Assembly: GCF_009733595.1 (NCBI RefSeq)
Contig: NZ_WOFH01000003.1
Coordinates: forward strand, 62,001 to 126,000
Reading direction: 5' to 3'
Length of the DNA: 64,000 nt
Source: Actinomadura litoris
GTDB taxonomy: Bacteria > Actinomycetota > Actinomycetes > Streptosporangiales > Streptosporangiaceae
Shown here: positions 1 through 10,547 of the stretch, piece after piece
Position numbering within the stretch: position 1 is the stretch's first letter
Layout: each line of letters opens with the position of its first letter
The notes under the pieces: generated by a model
Databases searched by the model: none
The model's input: only the letters and a program-made list of their open reading frames with translations
What the model was told of the DNA's origin: nothing
Position numbers and translations under genes: made by a program

Positions 1-190
1 CCGAGCCTGACGCTGGTGTCGCCGGTCCGGTGGAAGCGCAGCGCCCGCACGTTCCCCGCGAGCGCGAGGTCGGCGACGACGCCGAGCAGCAGGACGCCCC
101 ACAGCGCGAGCAGCGTCCACCAGCTCGGCACCAGCAGCGGGACGAGCGCGCCGAGCAGCGCCAGCAGCCCCAGGCGTCCGGTCAGCGCCA

Positions 191-191
<1 letters not shown>
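1..191 (-). CDS. DUF58 family protein, N-terminal part (runs off the window)
   Basis: Only the first ~63 codons are present. They read as two hydrophobic segments (about residues 5-22 and 24-44) followed by a basic stretch and the motif GDTSVRLG, which is the usual start of DUF58 proteins: two N-terminal membrane helices, then a cytoplasmic von Willebrand A-like part. The ATG overlaps the stop of the upstream moxR gene as TGATG, so translation is probably coupled. DUF58 proteins are typically encoded beside MoxR ATPases and are thought to work with them as a chaperone-like pair; the role is inferred from that context. Confidence 0.75.
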
Positions 192-1263
<1,072 letters not shown>

Positions 1264-1267
<4 letters not shown>

Positions 1268-2451
1268 GACTGTCGTACCTGCCTTTCCAGGTCGTCGAGG
1301 ACGTCGGTGAGAGCGATCAGCCCGGCGTCGTCCGCGGGCTCGGGACCGTACAGCGCCGCACCCACGTAGGCCTCCTCGCGGCCGGTGCGGACCGCGACGG
1401 CGGCGACGATCTCGTGCATGGACGCCGGGTCCTGCGCGCTGCCGCGCGGGAGGCCGAGCAGCGGGACGATGCGCTCGCGCGCCCCCGAGCGCAGCGCGTC
1501 GGAGGCCCGGTCGCGGGCGCGGGCCGCGCGGTACAGCCGGGCCCGCCCCTCGACCGTCTCGGCGGAGCGGACCGCGACCGGCAGCGCCTCGGCCACGACC
1601 GGGCCGAGCCGCCGCGCCCGCCACGCCGCCACCAGCAGCACGGTGACCACCAGTTCGAGGAAGAACAGCCAGACGCCGAACGGCACCATGTCGGTGATCG
1701 TCTTGTCCCCGGCGCCGGAGCCGGCGGCGGGCTTGTCCGGGATCAGCCAGATGACGGAGGGCGGCACGCCGATCATTCCCATGGCCAGCGCCGCGTTCCC
1801 CTCCTCGTCCAGGTGCTCGTTGGTGAGGAAGCCGGACGAGCCGACCACCGTGACCGACCGGTTTCCCGCGATGAGGCTGACCAGCCGGGGGGAGCCCGCC
1901 GCCTTGTAGCAGCCGACGCCCTCGTCCGGGTCGTCATAGGTCTGGGAGTCGCCGAACTTCACCCTTCCGGCGAGCTTCGCGAAGGGCATCTCGCAGCCAG
2001 GGTCGCTGGTCTCCTCGAAGCTCGGCCCGGCCGAGGTCACCCCGGGGGCCAGCACCGCCAGGACGTCGCGTCCGGGCGCGAGGAGCAGCAGGTCGCCCGG
2101 CGTGGAGCGGAGCCGTTCGATGTCGGCGTCGGTGAGCCGCTCGCTGCGGCTCACCACCAGCATGCTCCGGGGCGTGGACGCCGCGGCCGCCTCGCTCGCG
2201 TGCCTGGCCACCGTCACCGGCGTCCCGCGCTGCTTGAGGAGCTCGGCGATCGCCCGGGTGCCGTCCCGCTTGGCCGATGTCGGGTCGAGCTGCTCGTTCG
2301 AGCCCGTAGGGCGAAGCGCCGCGAGCACGACCGCGATGACCGCCAGGGCGAACAGCACGCCGACGATCCCGCGCGAGGACCGCCAGCGCCGCCGCGCGAC
2401 CTGCCCGGCGGACGGCTCGGCGGGCGCCTGGGGCGGGGCCTGGGTCACCAT
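1264..2451 (-). CDS. DUF4350 domain-containing membrane protein
   Basis: 395 residues. One N-terminal transmembrane helix (about residues 30-47) is followed by a long extracytoplasmic part and a second hydrophobic helix near residues 255-275, then a cytoplasmic tail. The segment with RPTGSNEQLDPTSAKRDGTR followed by a glutamine-amidotransferase-like fold is the DUF4350 region. ATG at 2451 is used; a GTG directly after it forms a GTGA overlap with the end of the DUF4129 gene. It sits in the DUF4129-DUF4350-MoxR-DUF58 cassette typical of actinobacteria, whose joint function is not established. Confidence 0.85.
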
Positions 2452-3137
2452 CGCGGGCCCCCCTCTCCCTCCGCCGCGTCCTCGGCGGCTCCGACCGGGA
2501 CGAGACCATCGGCCTCCAGCGGCTTCGGACGCGCCTCCCGGAGGCGTTCGTCCAGGTCCTTGAGCCGCGCGTACCCCTCGGAGGTGCCGGGGCGGTCGCC
2601 GTACCAGACGTCGTCGAAGATCCGCACGCCGCCGCGCAGCTCGTCGGCGAGCTGCGGCACGGCCTCGCCCGCCTCGGCGGCCAGCTCGTCGGCCGTCCGC
2701 CCGGGACGCGGCGAGAGCACGGCCCGCTCCTCCAGGTCGCGGGCGATGGCGCGGAGCCGCTCGCGGATGGCCTCGGCCCACCGCCCGGCGGCGGCGTGCG
2801 CGTCCGCGGCGTCCCGGTGGTCGAGCGCGGTGGACGGCTCGTCCTCCAGCAGCGCCTCCCCCCGCGAGCGCGGGTTGCGCCGCCCCCACATCAGCCACGC
2901 GACCAGCGCGATCGCCGCCGCCAGGATGAGGATGATGACCGCGACCGACAGCCACCCGCTCCCGTTCCCCTGCGCGTTCGGCGCGGCGGCCCGCTGGAAC
3001 AGGTCGCCCAGCCAGTCGGTGAACCTGTCCCAGGCCCGCTCCAGCCAGGACGGCTTGTCCCGCTGGTAGATCTGCTTGTCGAGCTCGCGCCGCGCCATCT
3101 CGCGCGCCTCGTCCCGCCCGACCGGATCGAACCTCAC
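2445..3137 (-). CDS. DUF4129 domain-containing protein
   Basis: 230 residues with one central transmembrane helix (about residues 63-84). The C-terminal region with WAEAIRERLRAIARDLEER and the later GRTADELAAEAG is the conserved DUF4129 signature, a domain also found at the end of some transglutaminase-like membrane proteins. The GTG start at 3137 overlaps the preceding stop as GTGA. The helical N-terminal part before the membrane segment is rich in Trp and Arg. The function is unknown; a role with the MoxR/DUF58 pair at the membrane is inferred from the strict overlap of all genes in the operon. Confidence 0.85.
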   Translation of the reverse strand: MRFDPVGRDEAREMARRELDKQIYQRDKPSWLERAWDRFTDWLGDLFQRAAAPNAQGNGSGWLSVAVIILILAAAIALVAWLMWGRRNPRSRGEALLEDEPSTALDHRDAADAHAAAGRWAEAIRERLRAIARDLEERAVLSPRPGRTADELAAEAGEAVPQLADELRGGVRIFDDVWYGDRPGTSEGYARLKDLDERLREARPKPLEADGLVPVGAAEDAAEGEGGPRW

Positions 3138-4441
3138 GACCCCACCCCGCCTTCAGACCCGGGCCACCCCTGAGCCCCGGCCGCGAACCCGGCCCCAGGC
3201 GCGGAGTCGCCCCCGCCACCGAACGCGGCCCCGGGCCCCGCGCCGGGCGCGGGCGGGTGACCGGCCCCGGGAGCGGGGTTCGTCTCGGGGCCCTGACCTG
3301 TCCAGGGGGCGGGAGGTGCGGTGGGCGCCGGGGCGTGGGGAGGTCGTGGGGGAGGTTGTGTTCGCATGGCGGGATCGGTCGGGAACCCCGTGGTTCCCGG
3401 GGGCGGGGTGAAGGGCGCCCCGGAGGGTGGCGGCGGCGGGGCGGGGCGCCACAGGTCGATGAAGCCCTCGCCTCCCTCGTCGTCGCCGGCCAGGGCCGCC
3501 GCGGAGCGTCCGCGGGTGCGCAGGTCCAGGTCGAGGCCCTCGCGGCGCATGCGCCGGTCGATGTACAGCAAGGCGATCACCCCCGCGTCGAAGGGCAGGA
3601 CCACGGACCAGCTCACGATCCGCCCGAGCGTGTCGACGGCCAGCGCCGCCACGGCGGCGCCGCCCTCCGGCTTGGTGCCGAAGGCCACCAGTTCCACGAT
3701 CAGGAACGGGATCCGCAGGGCGAAGAACCCCATGAACACCGTCACCAGCAGTGCGAGCAGGAGCGTCCCGCAGGTGCGCAGCCAGCGGCCCTTGGACAGC
3801 GTCCTGGCCCGGCGGAGCGCCCCGCCGACGCCCTGCCGCTCCAGCACCACCGCCGGCACCGCCTGGACGAGCAGGATGTACAGCCACACCATCAGCCCGA
3901 CCCCGACCGGGACGCCGAGGATCCCGGCCAGCAGCACCAGCGCCGGATGCGCGCCCGCCGCCAGCAGCAGGAGAAACGGCAGCGTGGGCAGCAGCAGCGC
4001 GAGCAGCGGCACCACCATCACCACGCCGGCGGTGGCGGCGACCCGGCCCAGCCGCGGGCGGACGTCGCGCCAGGCCCGCCCCTGCTCAACCGGCAGGCCG
4101 AGCAGTTCGCGCCCGAGGATGGGCGCCATCATCCCGGCCATCAGCAGGACCCCGTACGCCGACAGCACCAGCCCCGCGAGCCCGAGCGTGACCTGCGCGC
4201 CGATCGAGTCCAGCAGCACGTCCGGCGTGACCTCGCCGCGCGCCTCGTCCCCGACGAAGAAGTACGCGGCGACCGACCCCGCCACCTGGACCACCGTACT
4301 GATGGCCACCGACATTCCGAGCGTCGTCCGCGGCCGCCGCCGGATTCCGGCGATGGCGCCGTCCAGCATCTCCGAGATGGACATGGGGCGGAACGGGACG
4401 GCGCCGTCCACGTCGTCGTCCCAGCCGTCCGGTCCCGGCAT
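3134..4441 (-). CDS. multi-pass membrane protein with Pro/Gly-rich tail
   Basis: 435 residues and the first gene of the overlapping minus-strand operon. After the conserved-looking FRPMSISEMLDGAIAGIRRR there are about six hydrophobic segments between residues 40 and 290. The remaining ~140 residues are a low-complexity Pro/Gly/Ala-rich tail, probably cytoplasmic. The layout resembles the glycerophosphoryl-diester-phosphodiesterase membrane-domain-like family found next to DUF4129 genes; no catalytic domain is present. The start is the ATG at 4441; the 400-bp gap to mtrA on the other side must contain divergent promoters. Confidence 0.75.
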   Translation of the reverse strand: MPGPDGWDDDVDGAVPFRPMSISEMLDGAIAGIRRRPRTTLGMSVAISTVVQVAGSVAAYFFVGDEARGEVTPDVLLDSIGAQVTLGLAGLVLSAYGVLLMAGMMAPILGRELLGLPVEQGRAWRDVRPRLGRVAATAGVVMVVPLLALLLPTLPFLLLLAAGAHPALVLLAGILGVPVGVGLMVWLYILLVQAVPAVVLERQGVGGALRRARTLSKGRWLRTCGTLLLALLVTVFMGFFALRIPFLIVELVAFGTKPEGGAAVAALAVDTLGRIVSWSVVLPFDAGVIALLYIDRRMRREGLDLDLRTRGRSAAALAGDDEGGEGFIDLWRPAPPPPPSGAPFTPPPGTTGFPTDPAMRTQPPPRPPHAPAPTAPPAPWTGQGPETNPAPGAGHPPAPGAGPGAAFGGGGDSAPGAGFAAGAQGWPGSEGGVGS

Positions 4442-4842
4442 CTTGGCTCCCTGCGATCTCTGGCGGGGGTCTCGGCTCGCCCGCGTCCCCGTCCGGGCGG
4501 TGGCCCCGCCCGCTCTCGCCGGGGCCGCCGGTCAGGTCATCCTGTCACGGGCGGGCCGCCGTCAACGCCGCTCGACGGCGATCGGCGCCACGACTCGGGG
4601 CGAGCCGGACCAATACGGCCCAACCCGTCAACCGGGTGTCCCTCTCGGGAGTCCCCTTTACAATCCGTCCCTCGAATAGGGGACGGATAAGGCGTGGGCG
4701 TGCTCGGACACGGTCCGGGAGGAGTCATGTACGACGCAAACGCGGGTAACCTTGCACGCCAAGGCATATCTCTCCCTGGCGAGGTGGGGCCGGAGCGTCT
4801 CACCCCACTCCACCGAACCCCGACTTTGTGACGATGAGGGCC
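4442..4842. other. gene-free divergent intergenic region upstream of mtrA
   Basis: About 400 bases separate the minus-strand membrane-protein operon from mtrA. No open frame here looks coding. The region should hold both promoters, but no pair of -35/-10 boxes with good spacing could be picked by eye; TTTACA at 4657 and TTGCAC at 4752 are isolated. Confidence 0.5.
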
Positions 4843-5520
4843 ATGAGAGGACGTGTACTGGTCGTCGATGACGATCTCGCGCTCGCCGAGATGCTCGGTA
4901 TCGTGCTGAGAGGCGAGGGTTTCGAGCCCTCGTTCGTCCACGACGGTGACAAGGCGCTGGAGGCGTTCCGGGAGACCCGGCCTGACCTGGTGCTGCTCGA
5001 CCTGATGCTGCCGGGGGCCGACGGCATCGACGTCTGCCGCCAGATCCGCGCGGAGTCGGGCGTCCCGATCGTGATGCTGACCGCCAAGAGCGACACCGTG
5101 GACGTCGTGCTCGGGCTCGAATCCGGGGCCGACGACTACATCGTCAAGCCGTTCAAGCCGAAGGAGCTGGTGGCGCGCGTGCGCGCGCGCCTGCGACGCA
5201 CCGACGAACCCGCGCCCGAGACCCTCCAGATAGGCGACATCACCATCGACGTCGCCGGGCACTCCGTGAAGCGGGGGGACCGGCACATCCCACTCACGCC
5301 CCTGGAGTTCGACCTCCTGGTCGCCCTGGCCCGCAAGCCCCGTCAGGTGTTCACCCGCGAGGTCCTGCTTGAGCAGGTGTGGGGCTACCGCCACGCCGCC
5401 GACACGCGCCTGGTCAACGTGCACGTGCAGCGGCTCCGAGCCAAGATCGAGAAGGATCCGGAGCGTCCCGAGATCGTCGTCACCGTCCGCGGCGTCGGCT
5501 ACAAGGCCGGTCCCGCCTGA
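4843..5520 (+). CDS. mtrA: response regulator MtrA
   Basis: OmpR/PhoB-family response regulator of about 225 residues. The N-terminal receiver has the acidic pair after RVLVVDD, the phospho-acceptor Asp in LVLLDLMLP and the conserved MLTAKSD and IVKPFKP segments. The C-terminal winged helix includes LTPLEFDLL and ends with VVTVRGVGYKAGPA, which closely matches known actinobacterial MtrA proteins. The ATG at 4843 (MRGRVLVVDDD) is preferred; GTG 4828 and ATG 4834 are in-frame alternatives. It forms an operon with mtrB and lpqB. MtrAB is known to coordinate cell-cycle, cell-wall and developmental genes in actinobacteria. Confidence 0.97.
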   Translation: MRGRVLVVDDDLALAEMLGIVLRGEGFEPSFVHDGDKALEAFRETRPDLVLLDLMLPGADGIDVCRQIRAESGVPIVMLTAKSDTVDVVLGLESGADDYIVKPFKPKELVARVRARLRRTDEPAPETLQIGDITIDVAGHSVKRGDRHIPLTPLEFDLLVALARKPRQVFTREVLLEQVWGYRHAADTRLVNVHVQRLRAKIEKDPERPEIVVTVRGVGYKAGPA

Positions 5521-5666
5521 CCGTCCGGACCCTCCCGTCCCCGGAACGGCACGCCCATGACGACCCGACTCCGCCCCGCGAACATCCCACCCGCAGCCGC
5601 CGGTGGGCCGCTGAGCGACGCCGCTCGCGGCTCCGGGCGGCGCGCTGACAGCGTCCGGGGGCGGCC

Positions 5667-7400
5667 ATGAGCGGGCCGGCGGGTGCGAGCGGCGCCGACG
5701 GCGCGCAGGGCGAGACCACCGCGCAGGGCGGGGCGAGCAGGCAGGGCCGCGCGAGCGGGACGGGCGGCCTCGGGAGGCGGTTCAAGCGGTTCGTCCGGCG
5801 GGGGCTGGGCGCCGCCCGGCGCGTCGTCCGCGGGACGGCCCGGCACGGCTACATGCGGTGGCGCCGCTCCATCCAGGTGCGGATCGTCACGTCCACGCTC
5901 TTCATCTCGGCGATCGTCGTGGCGATCCTCGGCGTGTTCCTGATGCAGCAGGTGTCGTCCGCGCTGATGGACGGGAAGGTCAAGGCGGCCCGCCTCCAAC
6001 TGGACGAGGGCCTGGCCCAGGTACAGCGAGACAGGGCGGGCGCATCCGCCGAGAACGGGAACTGGCTGAGTTCCACGGTCGATCGCCTGAAGGCGCGCAG
6101 CGGTCCGTCCGGCCTCTACGAGGTCTACATACGCGACACGACGGAGCAGTACGTCGGCGGATACGCGACCAACGACCTGCGTGAGGAGAGCATCCCCAGG
6201 CGGCTGCAAGAGGAACTCCAGCACGCGCCGGCCGGGTCACGCGCCTACACCTACGGCAAGCTCACCTACGTCGACCACCGTCCGTCCGAGCGCGGGCTCA
6301 TCGTCGGCGGCAGGACGGGCCAGTTCGAGCTTTACTACCTGTTCCCGCTGGAGCAGGAGCAGCACACCCTCACCAACGTGGGGCGCTCCATGGCGGGAGT
6401 GGGCATCGTCCTGGTGCTCCTCCTGGCGGCGATCGCCTCGCTGGTCACCCGGCAGGTCGTCATCCCCGTCCGGCTCGCCGCGCAGGGCGCGCAACGCCTC
6501 GCGGCCGGTCGCCTCGAAGAGCGGATGAGGGTCCGCGGCGAGGACGACCTGGCGCGCCTCGCCCGCTCCTTCAACGACATGGCCGCCAACCTCCAGGAGA
6601 AGATCGGCGAACTGGAGGACCTGTCCCAGGTCCAGCGGCAGTTCGTCTCGGACGTCTCCCACGAGCTCCGCACGCCCCTGACCACCATCAGGATCGCGGC
6701 CGACATGCTCTACGAGAACCGCGACACCTTCGACGATCCCGCCGTCGGACGCTCGGCGGAGCTGTTGCAGAGCCAGCTGGAGCGGTTCGAGTCCCTTCTG
6801 GCCGACCTCCTGGAGATCAGCCGTCACGACGCGGGCGCCGCGACCCTCGACGCGGAGTCGCTCGACATGCGCGACCTCGTCCTGCGCACCGTGGGCGACA
6901 TCCAGGGCCTGGCCGAGCGCAAGGGCAGCAAAGTCGTCCTGCAACTTCCCGGCGAGCCTTGCATGGCGGAGGTGGATCGGCGCAGGGTGGAGCGCATCAT
7001 GCGGAACCTACTCGTCAACGCCGTCGAACACGGCGAGGGCGAGGACATCGTGGTCTCCGTGGGAGCCGACCGCGACGCCGTCGCCGTCGCCGTGCGCGAC
7101 CACGGGGTCGGCCTCAAACCGGGGGAGGGGCAGATGGTCTTCGACCGCTTCTGGCGCGCCGACCCCGCGCGCGCCCGCACGACCGGCGGGACGGGCCTGG
7201 GCCTGTCCATCTCCCGCGAGGACGCCCAACTCCATGGCGGCTGGCTCCAGGCGTGGGGCGAGCCCGGAGCCGGATCCCAGTTCCGCCTGTCGCTGCCCCG
7301 CGTCGCCGGTGCGGAACTGCGCGGCTCGCCGCTGCCGCTCGTCCCGCCGGGCGCGGGTGACGCGCGTCCCCTCTTCGCGGAACTGGAGGCGGGCGATTGA
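5667..7400 (+). CDS. mtrB: sensor histidine kinase MtrB
   Basis: 577 residues. A long basic N-terminal extension precedes transmembrane helix 1 (about residues 72-95), an extracytoplasmic sensor region, transmembrane helix 2 (about 243-263), a HAMP domain, the H-box SDVSHELRTPLTTIRI (His near 335) and a HATPase domain with the N-box RNLLVNAVEHGEGED and G-boxes ending GGTGLGLSIS. This is the architecture of MtrB. Its stop overlaps the start of lpqB (TTGA), as in the conserved mtrA-mtrB-lpqB operon, where LpqB is known to bind MtrB and modulate signalling. Confidence 0.97.
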   Translation: MSGPAGASGADGAQGETTAQGGASRQGRASGTGGLGRRFKRFVRRGLGAARRVVRGTARHGYMRWRRSIQVRIVTSTLFISAIVVAILGVFLMQQVSSALMDGKVKAARLQLDEGLAQVQRDRAGASAENGNWLSSTVDRLKARSGPSGLYEVYIRDTTEQYVGGYATNDLREESIPRRLQEELQHAPAGSRAYTYGKLTYVDHRPSERGLIVGGRTGQFELYYLFPLEQEQHTLTNVGRSMAGVGIVLVLLLAAIASLVTRQVVIPVRLAAQGAQRLAAGRLEERMRVRGEDDLARLARSFNDMAANLQEKIGELEDLSQVQRQFVSDVSHELRTPLTTIRIAADMLYENRDTFDDPAVGRSAELLQSQLERFESLLADLLEISRHDAGAATLDAESLDMRDLVLRTVGDIQGLAERKGSKVVLQLPGEPCMAEVDRRRVERIMRNLLVNAVEHGEGEDIVVSVGADRDAVAVAVRDHGVGLKPGEGQMVFDRFWRADPARARTTGGTGLGLSISREDAQLHGGWLQAWGEPGAGSQFRLSLPRVAGAELRGSPLPLVPPGAGDARPLFAELEAGD

Positions 7401-9175
7401 CCGTGCGTGTGTGCAGGCTGCTGGCCGTCGCAGCCTTCGTTCTGGGGGCCTCCGCATGCGCGAACGTCCCCAGCGGCGGCCAGGTGGTGACGGGCAAGCC
7501 CGCCGAGCGCGCGGAACGCGTGGACGACCCGTACGTGCGGCTGATCCCCGTCCGTCCGCGTCCGGAGTGGGGCCCGGAGCAGATCGTCTCCGGCTTCCTC
7601 GCCGCGTCCGCCGGGTTCGACGACGACCACCGGGTCGCCAAGGAGTACCTCGGCGGCCAGCTCTCCTGGAAACCGGGCCCGCGCCCCTACGTGACCGTTC
7701 TGCAGAGCCGCGTCCCCGACCCGCACGTGGACAAGGCGTCCGGTGGGCAGGCGACCGTCAAGGTGACCGCCGAGCAGCTGGGGACGATCAGCTCCGACGG
7801 CCAGTACACCGCCGCCCCCAAGAACCTTGAGGCCACCTTCCAGCTCGCCAAGAACGCGCAGGGGAGATGGCGCATCACCAACCTCCCCGGCGAGGAGAAG
7901 TCCGGGCTGCTGCTCACCAAGAACGACGTGGAGCGCACCATGCGCCCCGTCAACCTCTACTTCTTCGCCCCGGACAAGCGCACCCTCGTCCCCAACGGCA
8001 TCTTCCTCCCGGTCGTGGCCAGGCAGACGCTTCCGGCGCGCCTCGTCCAGGCGCTCCTGACGGGCCCCACGTCCTGGCTCAACGGCGCCGTCGAAAGCGC
8101 CTTCCCCACCGGGACGAAGCTGCGCGGCCTCAGCGTCGAGAAGGACGTCGCCACCGTCGACCTCAGCGGCGAGGCCGCCGGAGCCAGCGTCGACCGCATG
8201 TCGGCCCAGCTCGCCTGGACGCTGCGGCAGCTCTCGGGCATCCAGCACTTCCGGCTCAGGATCGACGGCGAATCCGTCAGCCCCCAGAACAGCGACGCGA
8301 CACAGCCCGTGAGCGGCTGGGCGGGCAACTCCCCGGACGGCCCCCACCTGACCGGCCAGACCCACCAGAACGCCTACGTCGCGGGCGCCCCCGGTTTCCT
8401 CGGCACCCTGGTCCGCGACCACGCCCAGCCCGTCGTCACCGGCCCCGCCGGGCACCTCTCCCACCCCGCCGTCGCGCCCGACTACCAGGAGCTGGCCGGC
8501 CTGAGCACCAGGGGCGACCAGCTCCTCGCCGCCGCCCCCGTCACCGGCTCACCCTCCGCCCGCCTGCTACTGACCGCCCATCGCGGCGCACGCTTCACCG
8601 CTCCCTCGTGGAGCAGCGACGGCACCCTCTGGGCGGTGGAGAGCAAGGCGAACCAGTCCTGGCTCTGGGTGCGGGCGCGCGGGGAACGTCCCGTCCTCGC
8701 CGCCCACTGGGGTCTCGGAGGCCGCGAGGTCCTCGCGTTCCGCGTCGCCCGCGACGGCGTCCGCGCGGCCGTCATCGTCCGCATCGACGGCCGCCCGCAG
8801 GTCCAGATCGGCCGCATCGCCCACGCCCCGGGCGGATCCCTGGACGTCGGCTCGTTCCTGCCCGTCAGCTCCGAACTCCAGGACGCGATCGACCTGGCCT
8901 GGCGCGACTACGGCAACCTGGCCGTCCTCGGACGCGCCAAGCGCGACAACCTCTCGCTGCCCTACATCATGCCGGTCAGCGGCAGCGCCATCACGCCCCT
9001 GGGCGTGGGCGCCCTGGGCGAACCGCGCACGATCGCCGCCGCGCCGGGCGAACCCGTCCTGATCGGCACCCGCTCGAACGGCAAGGACCAGGTCTGCCGC
9101 CAACGCTCGGCGGACAAGTCGTTCCGCGAGTGGATCTGCCCGACCGCCGCCCGGGACCCGAACTACCCCAATTAG
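7397..9175 (+). CDS. lpqB: lipoprotein LpqB, MtrAB accessory protein
   Basis: 592 residues beginning with a short signal sequence and the lipobox-like ASAC (Cys near residue 21), so a membrane-anchored extracytoplasmic lipoprotein. The middle contains a GerMN-type domain (about residues 190-285, with PARLVQALLTGPTSWL and VATVDLSGEAA), and the C-terminal half is the LpqB beta-propeller-like domain. TTG at 7397 overlaps the mtrB stop; the in-frame GTG at 7403 is an equally likely start. The position immediately after mtrB supports the assignment. Confidence 0.95.
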   Translation: MTVRVCRLLAVAAFVLGASACANVPSGGQVVTGKPAERAERVDDPYVRLIPVRPRPEWGPEQIVSGFLAASAGFDDDHRVAKEYLGGQLSWKPGPRPYVTVLQSRVPDPHVDKASGGQATVKVTAEQLGTISSDGQYTAAPKNLEATFQLAKNAQGRWRITNLPGEEKSGLLLTKNDVERTMRPVNLYFFAPDKRTLVPNGIFLPVVARQTLPARLVQALLTGPTSWLNGAVESAFPTGTKLRGLSVEKDVATVDLSGEAAGASVDRMSAQLAWTLRQLSGIQHFRLRIDGESVSPQNSDATQPVSGWAGNSPDGPHLTGQTHQNAYVAGAPGFLGTLVRDHAQPVVTGPAGHLSHPAVAPDYQELAGLSTRGDQLLAAAPVTGSPSARLLLTAHRGARFTAPSWSSDGTLWAVESKANQSWLWVRARGERPVLAAHWGLGGREVLAFRVARDGVRAAVIVRIDGRPQVQIGRIAHAPGGSLDVGSFLPVSSELQDAIDLAWRDYGNLAVLGRAKRDNLSLPYIMPVSGSAITPLGVGALGEPRTIAAAPGEPVLIGTRSNGKDQVCRQRSADKSFREWICPTAARDPNYPN

Positions 9176-9210
9176 CCCGTCCCCCCACGTCACAGCCCCG
9201 CTATCGCCGG

Positions 9211-9219
9211 TTATCCACA
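9211..9219 (+). promoter_or_regulatory. perfect DnaA box
   Basis: TTATCCACA, the canonical DnaA-binding 9-mer, lies in the 95-bp gap between lpqB and comF. A single box is not an origin; it could be a DnaA titration or regulatory site. A second perfect copy lies on the other strand at 56801-56809. Confidence 0.5.
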
Positions 9220-9270
9220 ATCACGCGAGGGGGTTACGGCCAGGGCCTCCAAGCGGCCATCGTCGTGGGC

Positions 9271-9939
9271 ATGAACTTCTTCCGCGACCTGATCGACCTG
9301 CTTCTCCCCGACCTCTGCGCGGGCTGCGGCAAGGCCCCGGCCCTCCTGTGCGACGCCTGCGCCGCACCCCTCTCCGGCGCTCCTCGCCCGGTCCGCGCCC
9401 CGGCGGGCGTCCCGTCCACGTGGACGGTGGCGCACTACGAGGGCTCCGTCCAGATGGTTCTGGCCAACTACAAGGAACGAGGCCGTACCCCGCTGGCCGA
9501 TCCCTTAGGCCGGGCACTGGCACACGCGATCCAGGCCGCCGCCCCGACCGGCGTGCCGCTGATCGTGGTCCCGGTGCCCTCAAGCCGCCGCGCCAACCGC
9601 AGACGCGGCCACGACCCCCTGGGCGGAGTGGTGGACGCGGCGCTCCAACACCTCCGCGCAAACGGCCTGAACGCAACGAAGGCATCGGCGCTCCGTCAGC
9701 GCCGCCGTACCAACGACCAGGCGGGTCTCAGCGCCGCCGAGCGCGCGGCGAACCTGTCCGGAGCCCTGGAGGTGACCCCGAAGACCGACATGGCCGGATG
9801 CCGCGTCCTGCTGGCCGACGACGTGATCACCACCGGCGCCTCCCTGGCCGAGTCCGCAAGAGCCCTGCGGGCGGCCGGGGCCGAGGTGACCGCCGCAGCC
9901 ACGCTGGCGGCGACCCCACGCCGAAGCCCAAGGTGGTAG
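9271..9939 (+). CDS. ComF family protein (phosphoribosyltransferase-like)
   Basis: 222 residues. The N-terminal part has a four-cysteine zinc finger (CAGCGK, then CDAC) and the C-terminal half is a PRTase fold with the PRPP-binding motif VLLADDVITTGAS. This is the layout of ComF proteins, related to a competence factor in Bacillus and of unclear role in actinomycetes. ATG at 9271 is chosen because the zinc finger then begins about 15 residues in; the GTG two codons upstream is an alternative. Its position between lpqB and hpf is the usual actinobacterial order. Confidence 0.92.
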   Translation: MNFFRDLIDLLLPDLCAGCGKAPALLCDACAAPLSGAPRPVRAPAGVPSTWTVAHYEGSVQMVLANYKERGRTPLADPLGRALAHAIQAAAPTGVPLIVVPVPSSRRANRRRGHDPLGGVVDAALQHLRANGLNATKASALRQRRRTNDQAGLSAAERAANLSGALEVTPKTDMAGCRVLLADDVITTGASLAESARALRAAGAEVTAAATLAATPRRSPRW

Positions 9940-10379
9940 GGCCCCCTCGCAACGCGTAGCGGGCGGGCGCACGGGGACGCGAAAGAAGAGACGACGAAGG
10001 GACTCCCGCGGCAGAGCCGGCGGCCGGCGCGAGCACACCCGGCCTACAAGCCCGCCCGGCGCTGCCACGCAACATCGGGACCACCTGTAAGAGAGGAGCA
10101 CCCTCGTGCACGAGCCACCGGGTGTCGCGGGAGTAGTCGGATCGGGACCGTATGTAAGAGGAGGGCACCCCCCTTTCGCGAAGGTGGTCGAGGGCCCCTG
10201 GGGTGAGGTTGCTGTTCGCTGACGCCTCGCCCCCGCCCACCGCGACCGATTCCAGTCCAGAGCGACCGTCGCGCTGGCCCTGCGGGCCCCGGAACGACAA
10301 GCCGACCGCAACCGTCAATCACTGTTCGTAGTCGTCTCATGCCCCGCTGCCAACGCCTGAGCTGCAACTTGAGGTAACA
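9940..10379. other. gene-free region downstream of comF
   Basis: About 440 bases without a credible gene. It contains one pair of imperfect direct repeats (listed separately). Frames open here have no recognisable motifs and run antiparallel to nothing known. Confidence 0.5.
10074..10172. repeat. pair of ~30-bp direct repeats each followed by a palindrome
   Basis: ATCGGGACC, three variable bases, then TGTAAGAG and a GAGG/GCACCC block occur at 10074-10105 and again at 10141-10172, 67 bases apart. The first copy runs into the perfect palindrome CTCGTGCACGAG and the second into the near-palindrome CCTTTCGCGAAGG. The function is unknown; paired regulator sites or small-RNA-related elements are possible. 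Confidence 0.5.
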
Positions 10380-10547
10380 GACGTCACAATGCGGCCACAA
10401 AAGGAGGGGAGATCTCCGAACCCGCTGGATCGCCACTTCGGACTGACCTGCGGACGGGGCGGGGCGCGCAGCCCCGACGCACGGGGGGTTCCGGGCGTCC
10501 CAGAGGTGCCGTGCGGACCCGCCGGGACCGCGCTGCGACGGCCACCG
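10380..10547 (+). repeat. left arm of a ~165-bp inverted repeat flanking hpf
   Basis: This segment starts GACGT, then GCGGCCACAAAAGG, and ends GCGACGGCCACCG. It is repeated in reverse complement at 11839-12002. By eye the two arms differ at only about four or five substitutions plus a 6-base and a 2-base indel. The arm contains a small palindrome (GGAGATCTCC) and a GC-rich hairpin near GGGGCGCGCAGCCCC. No coding function is evident. Confidence 0.85.
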
